From: an uncultured Candidatus Saccharibacteria bacterium
GTDB taxonomy: Bacteria; Patescibacteriota; Saccharimonadia; Saccharimonadales; Saccharimonadaceae
Assembly: GCA_947305655.1 (NCBI GenBank)
Contig: CAMZEA010000004.1
Span: forward strand, 1-41,870
Length of the DNA stretch: 41,870 nucleotides
Reading direction: 5' to 3'
A model generated the notes under the pieces. That model did no database searches, was not told where the DNA came from, and worked only from the letters and a program-made list of their open reading frames with translations. This document shows, one piece after another, positions 38,735-41,870 of this stretch. The position numbers and the translations under genes are program-made. How positions within the stretch are numbered: position 1 is the first letter of the stretch; each line of letters begins with the position of its first letter.

Positions 38735-40057
38735 CTACTTTTTCTTTGCAGTTTTTGGGGCAGCTTTTGGCTTTGGTGCGTGAGCGCGGTTGATTTCGAC
38801 AAGCTTATCCATCGTCATATTGATGCGAATGCGGTTGCGAATCGAAATGCGAGCACCCTCGCCCTCGAGCTCCTTCTTGGCCTGCTCGTCTTTGCCGTAC
38901 ATCTGGCGGAGCTGATCGAGCTGCTGGTCGACATCCTCGTCTTTGACCTTAATGCCGAATTCGTCACCGAGCTTAGCGATAACGAGGTGGCCGATAATGC
39001 GCTTTTCTGCAATTTCGTCGATTTCTTTTTTCCAAGCCTCTTCGGTGAGCTTAGCCTGCTTGAGGTAGTCTTCGAGCTTCATCTGATGAGCGGCAATATT
39101 GCGAAGTGCATCCTCGCGAATATGATGGGCCTGTTCTTCGACGAGAGTCTTTGGCGCGGTAGTCTTGCTACCAGCAATCATCTCATCGAGAAGCGCATCC
39201 TTATAAGCATCAAGTGCGCGCTGTTCGCTCTGAAGCGTGATGTTCTGGCGAATGTCTGCCTTGAGGTCGTCGAGTTTCTTGAACGCGCCGGTCTTCTTGG
39301 CCAGTTCGTCATCGATGGCCGGAACGGTCATTTCGTTAACTTGCTTGAGCAAAACCTCGAATACGACGGCTGCGCCAGCGAGGTTCTCAGCGTGATAATC
39401 CTTAGGGAATTTGAGCTTAAGATCAAATTTGTCGCCTGGTTCATGGCCAACAACGCCGTCTTCGAAGCCTGGAATAAACTGGCCGGAGCCGAGCTTTAGC
39501 TTGAAATCCTTTGCAGTGCCGCCATCAAATGCGACGTCGTCTTTCTTGCCAACGAAGTCGATGATAACCTCGTCGCCAAGCTTGGCAGCGCGCTTTACGG
39601 CCTTGCTCTCCGCCATGCTCTCAGCGATGCGCTTAAGAACGTCCTCGACATCCTTGTCGGTGACTTTCGGTTCATCAAATGGAGCCTTGAGCTTCGTATA
39701 ATCGCAAAGCTTGACCTCTGGCATAATATCAGAAGTGATTACAACCTCGGCGGATTCGCCAGGGACGAATTTCTTAATGTCTACGTTTGGCGCAGAAAGC
39801 GGCTGGACCTCTGCTTCCTTGTAGATTTTTGGAATGGATTCGCGGACCATGATATCGAGGGTCTGCATTGCGAGATCATTCGGGTTGACATGCTGTTCGA
39901 CAATATTCGCTGGAGCCTTACCATTGCGGAAGCCAGGAATCTTGAGATCACGCGCGAGACGCGTAAGTGCCTTGAGGCGTGCCGGCTCAAAATCGTTGCT
40001 AACAAAAGTAACGGTGAACTCGACAGAAGTTTTTTGCTTATTTACCGTAAATTTCAT
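38735..40057 (-). CDS. tig: Trigger factor
   Basis: 440 residues, full length. The ribosome-binding signature region has IPGFRNGKAPANIV (classically GFRxGKxP); the PPIase domain has GDEVIIDFVGKKDD and GSGQFIPGFEDGVVGHEPGD; then the helical chaperone arms and a Lys/Pro/Ala tail. It binds nascent chains at the exit tunnel and speeds proline isomerisation. The ATG is seven bases after TGG-TATAAT, so the mRNA is leaderless even though this is probably a highly expressed gene. Confidence 0.95.
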   Translation of the reverse strand: MKFTVNKQKTSVEFTVTFVSNDFEPARLKALTRLARDLKIPGFRNGKAPANIVEQHVNPNDLAMQTLDIMVRESIPKIYKEAEVQPLSAPNVDIKKFVPGESAEVVITSDIMPEVKLCDYTKLKAPFDEPKVTDKDVEDVLKRIAESMAESKAVKRAAKLGDEVIIDFVGKKDDVAFDGGTAKDFKLKLGSGQFIPGFEDGVVGHEPGDKFDLKLKFPKDYHAENLAGAAVVFEVLLKQVNEMTVPAIDDELAKKTGAFKKLDDLKADIRQNITLQSEQRALDAYKDALLDEMIAGSKTTAPKTLVEEQAHHIREDALRNIAAHQMKLEDYLKQAKLTEEAWKKEIDEIAEKRIIGHLVIAKLGDEFGIKVKDEDVDQQLDQLRQMYGKDEQAKKELEGEGARISIRNRIRINMTMDKLVEINRAHAPKPKAAPKTAKKK

Positions 40058-40064
40058 AGGGTAA

Positions 40065-40073
40065 ATTATACCA
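40065..40073 (-). promoter_or_regulatory. Extended -10 promoter giving leaderless tig mRNA
   Basis: On the minus strand TGG-TATAAT, seven bases, ATG at 40057. Confidence 0.78.
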
Positions 40074-40102
40074 CGACTAGAGGAAAGGCGAAAACATGAG
40101 CG

Positions 40103-41701
40103 CTATTGGTTCGAGATGACGCCGTCATTGTAGTCTGCGCGGAAATGCTGGAAGGTTGCTTTAACGTTGGCGTCCTGCTTGATGCCAGGATTAAGAACAC
40201 CCTGAGCATCGAAGATTTCTTTAATTCTCGAGTAGAGTTCAGACTCTTCTTTTTTCTCGTATTTCTTCGCAAATACAGCGGTGAGGCGACCTTCTGGCGC
40301 GGCGCCACATGGGTGGCCTTCGCACTCTTCGATGAGCTTCAAGTAGAGACTGAGGAAACGGATAATCGTCTTGCGGCCGTCAGTGGTGTTGAGCGTGAAG
40401 CTTGGGCGAACCGAGAAAGTATTGAAGTCGACCGAGCCAAAGATAGCCGTGCGCATCTTCATCGCTTCCCCGATTTTGTCGAGACCATGAAGGAAATCTA
40501 CCTGCTTGGCTGGCGGGATAAATACGCCGTCAATCAATGGCAAATGGAAAATATAGGTCGCGTTATCGTTAAGATATGCATTGAGCGTTGTTTCGAGCGC
40601 GAGGAAATCGCGGAAATTCTCGTCGTCCTCTTCGATAATGCGAACCGTATCCGGCAGTACGCGACGAAGCTTTTTGAACTTCTTGCGGCGGAGGCGAATC
40701 GAGTCGTCCTTTGCATTCGCGACGACCAAAATGCCATCATCAGAAGCCTTGCGGAAGAAGCGGCTCGTCTTGCCGATATTATCGACTGCATTGAATAGTT
40801 CCGTATCATAGAATTTGATATCCGTAAATTCGAGCTCTCGTAGCGCCCGGCAGACGTCGACGAATGCAGTTGCCGTACGGCACGGAATCGCAACGTAATT
40901 TGGTTCATCGAAGACTGGCTCAACTTTCAAAATTACCTCGGTAACGATGCCGAGCGTGCCTTCCGAACCACAGAAGAGCGGCAAGAGACTGAAACTATGC
41001 TTGTCCTTCACTTTCTGGATACCAGAGTAACCACTGCGATTATCAAGATGGTCGGCGATTTGGTTGATGGTTTCTGCCTTTTCCTCGACGAGCGCGTCAA
41101 TCTTGCGGTAGATTTCGCCTTCGAGGCTATCATCTGCACACTTCTTCGTGGCACGACGCGGCGTGATGTTGCTAATCTCGGCGAGGTCGCCGTTTGCAAG
41201 CACAACTTCGGCGCGGTCAATAAAGCTGCAAATCGTACTTGGTTCGGTATTATCGCTGGCAGAAGCTGCCTTAGCGATGAGACCGCCAATAGTTTCGCTC
41301 GGGTCACCAAATACCGGGAGATCTAGGCCGCACAAATTGAGAGCCTTCTTCAGTTCGCCGAGCGTAACACCGCACTGGACGCGAACGAGTCGCTGACGAA
41401 TATCTACCTCCTGAATAGCGTTCATGCGTTCAGTCGAAATAATTAAGCCAGAGCCAAGAGCCGAGCCGTTTTTACCAGAGCCGGCACCGCGCACCGTTAC
41501 TGGGAACGGAACTTTCTTTTGCGAAAGCTGATAAGCGAAACGAACGAGTCGACGAATATCAGTAGTGTTCTCCGGAATAGCTACCACGCGCGGATGAATA
41601 CGAAGCAGTGAGCGGTCGGTCGAATAATGCTCCAAAATACTGGGCGCAGAATAAACAACGCCATCAATAATCTTGTTCAAATAGATCGCAATGCGATTCA
41701 T
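40103..41701 (-). CDS. FAD-linked oxidase (GlcD/D-lactate dehydrogenase family)
   Basis: 532 residues. PCMH-type FAD domain: PENTTDIRRLVRFA, VTVRGAGSGKNGSALGSGLIIS, and FCGSEGTLGIVTEV; the C-terminal part ends in VLNPGIKQD. Members oxidise 2-hydroxy acids such as D-lactate or glycolate. No iron-sulfur domain is fused. The substrate and electron acceptor cannot be named. AGGGTGG precedes the ATG, and TGC-TAAAAT lies at 41728-41736 on the minus strand. Confidence 0.87.
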   Translation of the reverse strand: MNRIAIYLNKIIDGVVYSAPSILEHYSTDRSLLRIHPRVVAIPENTTDIRRLVRFAYQLSQKKVPFPVTVRGAGSGKNGSALGSGLIISTERMNAIQEVDIRQRLVRVQCGVTLGELKKALNLCGLDLPVFGDPSETIGGLIAKAASASDNTEPSTICSFIDRAEVVLANGDLAEISNITPRRATKKCADDSLEGEIYRKIDALVEEKAETINQIADHLDNRSGYSGIQKVKDKHSFSLLPLFCGSEGTLGIVTEVILKVEPVFDEPNYVAIPCRTATAFVDVCRALRELEFTDIKFYDTELFNAVDNIGKTSRFFRKASDDGILVVANAKDDSIRLRRKKFKKLRRVLPDTVRIIEEDDENFRDFLALETTLNAYLNDNATYIFHLPLIDGVFIPPAKQVDFLHGLDKIGEAMKMRTAIFGSVDFNTFSVRPSFTLNTTDGRKTIIRFLSLYLKLIEECEGHPCGAAPEGRLTAVFAKKYEKKEESELYSRIKEIFDAQGVLNPGIKQDANVKATFQHFRADYNDGVISNQ

Positions 41702-41727
41702 AAACCACCCTGTAACATCTGTATTTT

Positions 41728-41736
41728 ATTTTAGCA
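41728..41736 (-). promoter_or_regulatory. Extended -10 promoter of the FAD-linked oxidase
   Basis: On the minus strand TGC-TAAAAT, 26 bases before the ATG, leaving a short leader with an AGGGTGG ribosome binding site. Confidence 0.65.
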
Positions 41737-41763
41737 TAACTAATATGATTTTTGAGAGAGATT

Positions 41764-41772
41764 TGCTATAAT
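41764..41772 (+). promoter_or_regulatory. Extended -10 promoter of tRNA-Leu
   Basis: TGC-TATAAT ends nine bases before the mature tRNA start. Confidence 0.65.
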
Positions 41773-41781
41773 AAAATTGCT

Positions 41782-41866
41782 GCGCGAGTGGTGAAATTGG
41801 TATACACGTATGCCTTAGGAGCATATGCCTTTCGGCGTGCTGGTTCAAGTCCAGTCTCGCGCACCA
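41782..41866 (+). tRNA. tRNA-Leu (anticodon UAG)
   Basis: Acceptor GCGCGAG/CTCGCGC, anticodon stem with loop CTTAGGA (anticodon TAG at 41816-41818), long class II variable arm, T-loop GTTCAAGTC, and encoded CCA at 41864-41866. Confidence 0.95.
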
Positions 41867-41870
41867 AGAT

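Overview
The window reads as chromosomal DNA of a very compact bacterium with the standard genetic code, most likely a Patescibacteria/CPR member and plausibly a Saccharibacteria (TM7) relative. This placement is inferred from gene style: short intergenic gaps, overlapping operons, paired FemX-type peptidyltransferases beside a Mur ligase, many small lineage-specific proteins, and little metabolism. There are no rRNA genes, insertion sequences, phage genes or CRISPR arrays, and no gene-free stretch longer than about 170 bases.

Layout. 1-2148: end of rplK, a cdsA-like gene and rplA, each with its own promoter and terminator. 2159-5294: two small membrane-anchored paralogues, rpmG, trxA-trxB and tRNA-Thr(GGU). 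5315-7820: three monocistronic orphan genes with strong promoters and structured leaders, plus a two-helix membrane protein. 7822-11072: a SufC/SufBD pair, divergent from an unknown gene followed by membrane-anchored rhodanese-like and thioredoxin-like proteins. 11083-24629: a surface-glycan locus. 24634-29772: an orphan gene, then parA-parB-frr, a degenerate Mur-ligase-like protein and an HdeD-like membrane protein. 29842-33822: a wall operon (MurF-like ligase, alpha/beta hydrolase, two FemX paralogues). 33851-38627: two multi-module proteins resembling the RNA polymerase alpha C-terminal domain, a YgjV-like membrane protein, an RNA/DNA-modification operon (SPOUT methylase, Erm/KsgA-like methylase, AlkD-like, small protein) and one more orphan. 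38701-41866: trigger factor, an FAD-linked oxidase and tRNA-Leu(UAG).

The glycan locus is the main system. It encodes an initiating sugar-phosphate transferase, three glycosyltransferases, a Wzy-like polymerase fused to a GT52/sialyltransferase-like domain, a Wzx-type flippase, a CMP-sugar synthetase fused to a PseG-like sugar-nucleotide hydrolase, a NeuB-type synthase, a membrane acyltransferase carrying a G8 tract, a VanZ-like protein and an LCP ligase. Together these look like a nearly complete Wzx/Wzy-type route that activates, adds, polymerises, exports and wall-anchors a glycan carrying a nonulosonic (sialic-like) acid. From about 12600 to 19960 codon use is visibly more A/T-rich than in the flanking genes, which suggests transfer.

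Two regulatory themes recur. First, many genes start 6-7 bases after an extended -10 box (TGn-TATAAT type), so their mRNAs should be leaderless. Terminators are often fused to the next gene's promoter. Second, the orphan genes, including all three alpha-CTD-like ones, have the opposite design: a -35/-10 promoter, a structured leader and a strong Shine-Dalgarno that can pair with part of the leader. Two of these leaders (6930-6987 and 7732-7790) are near copies with compensatory stem changes.
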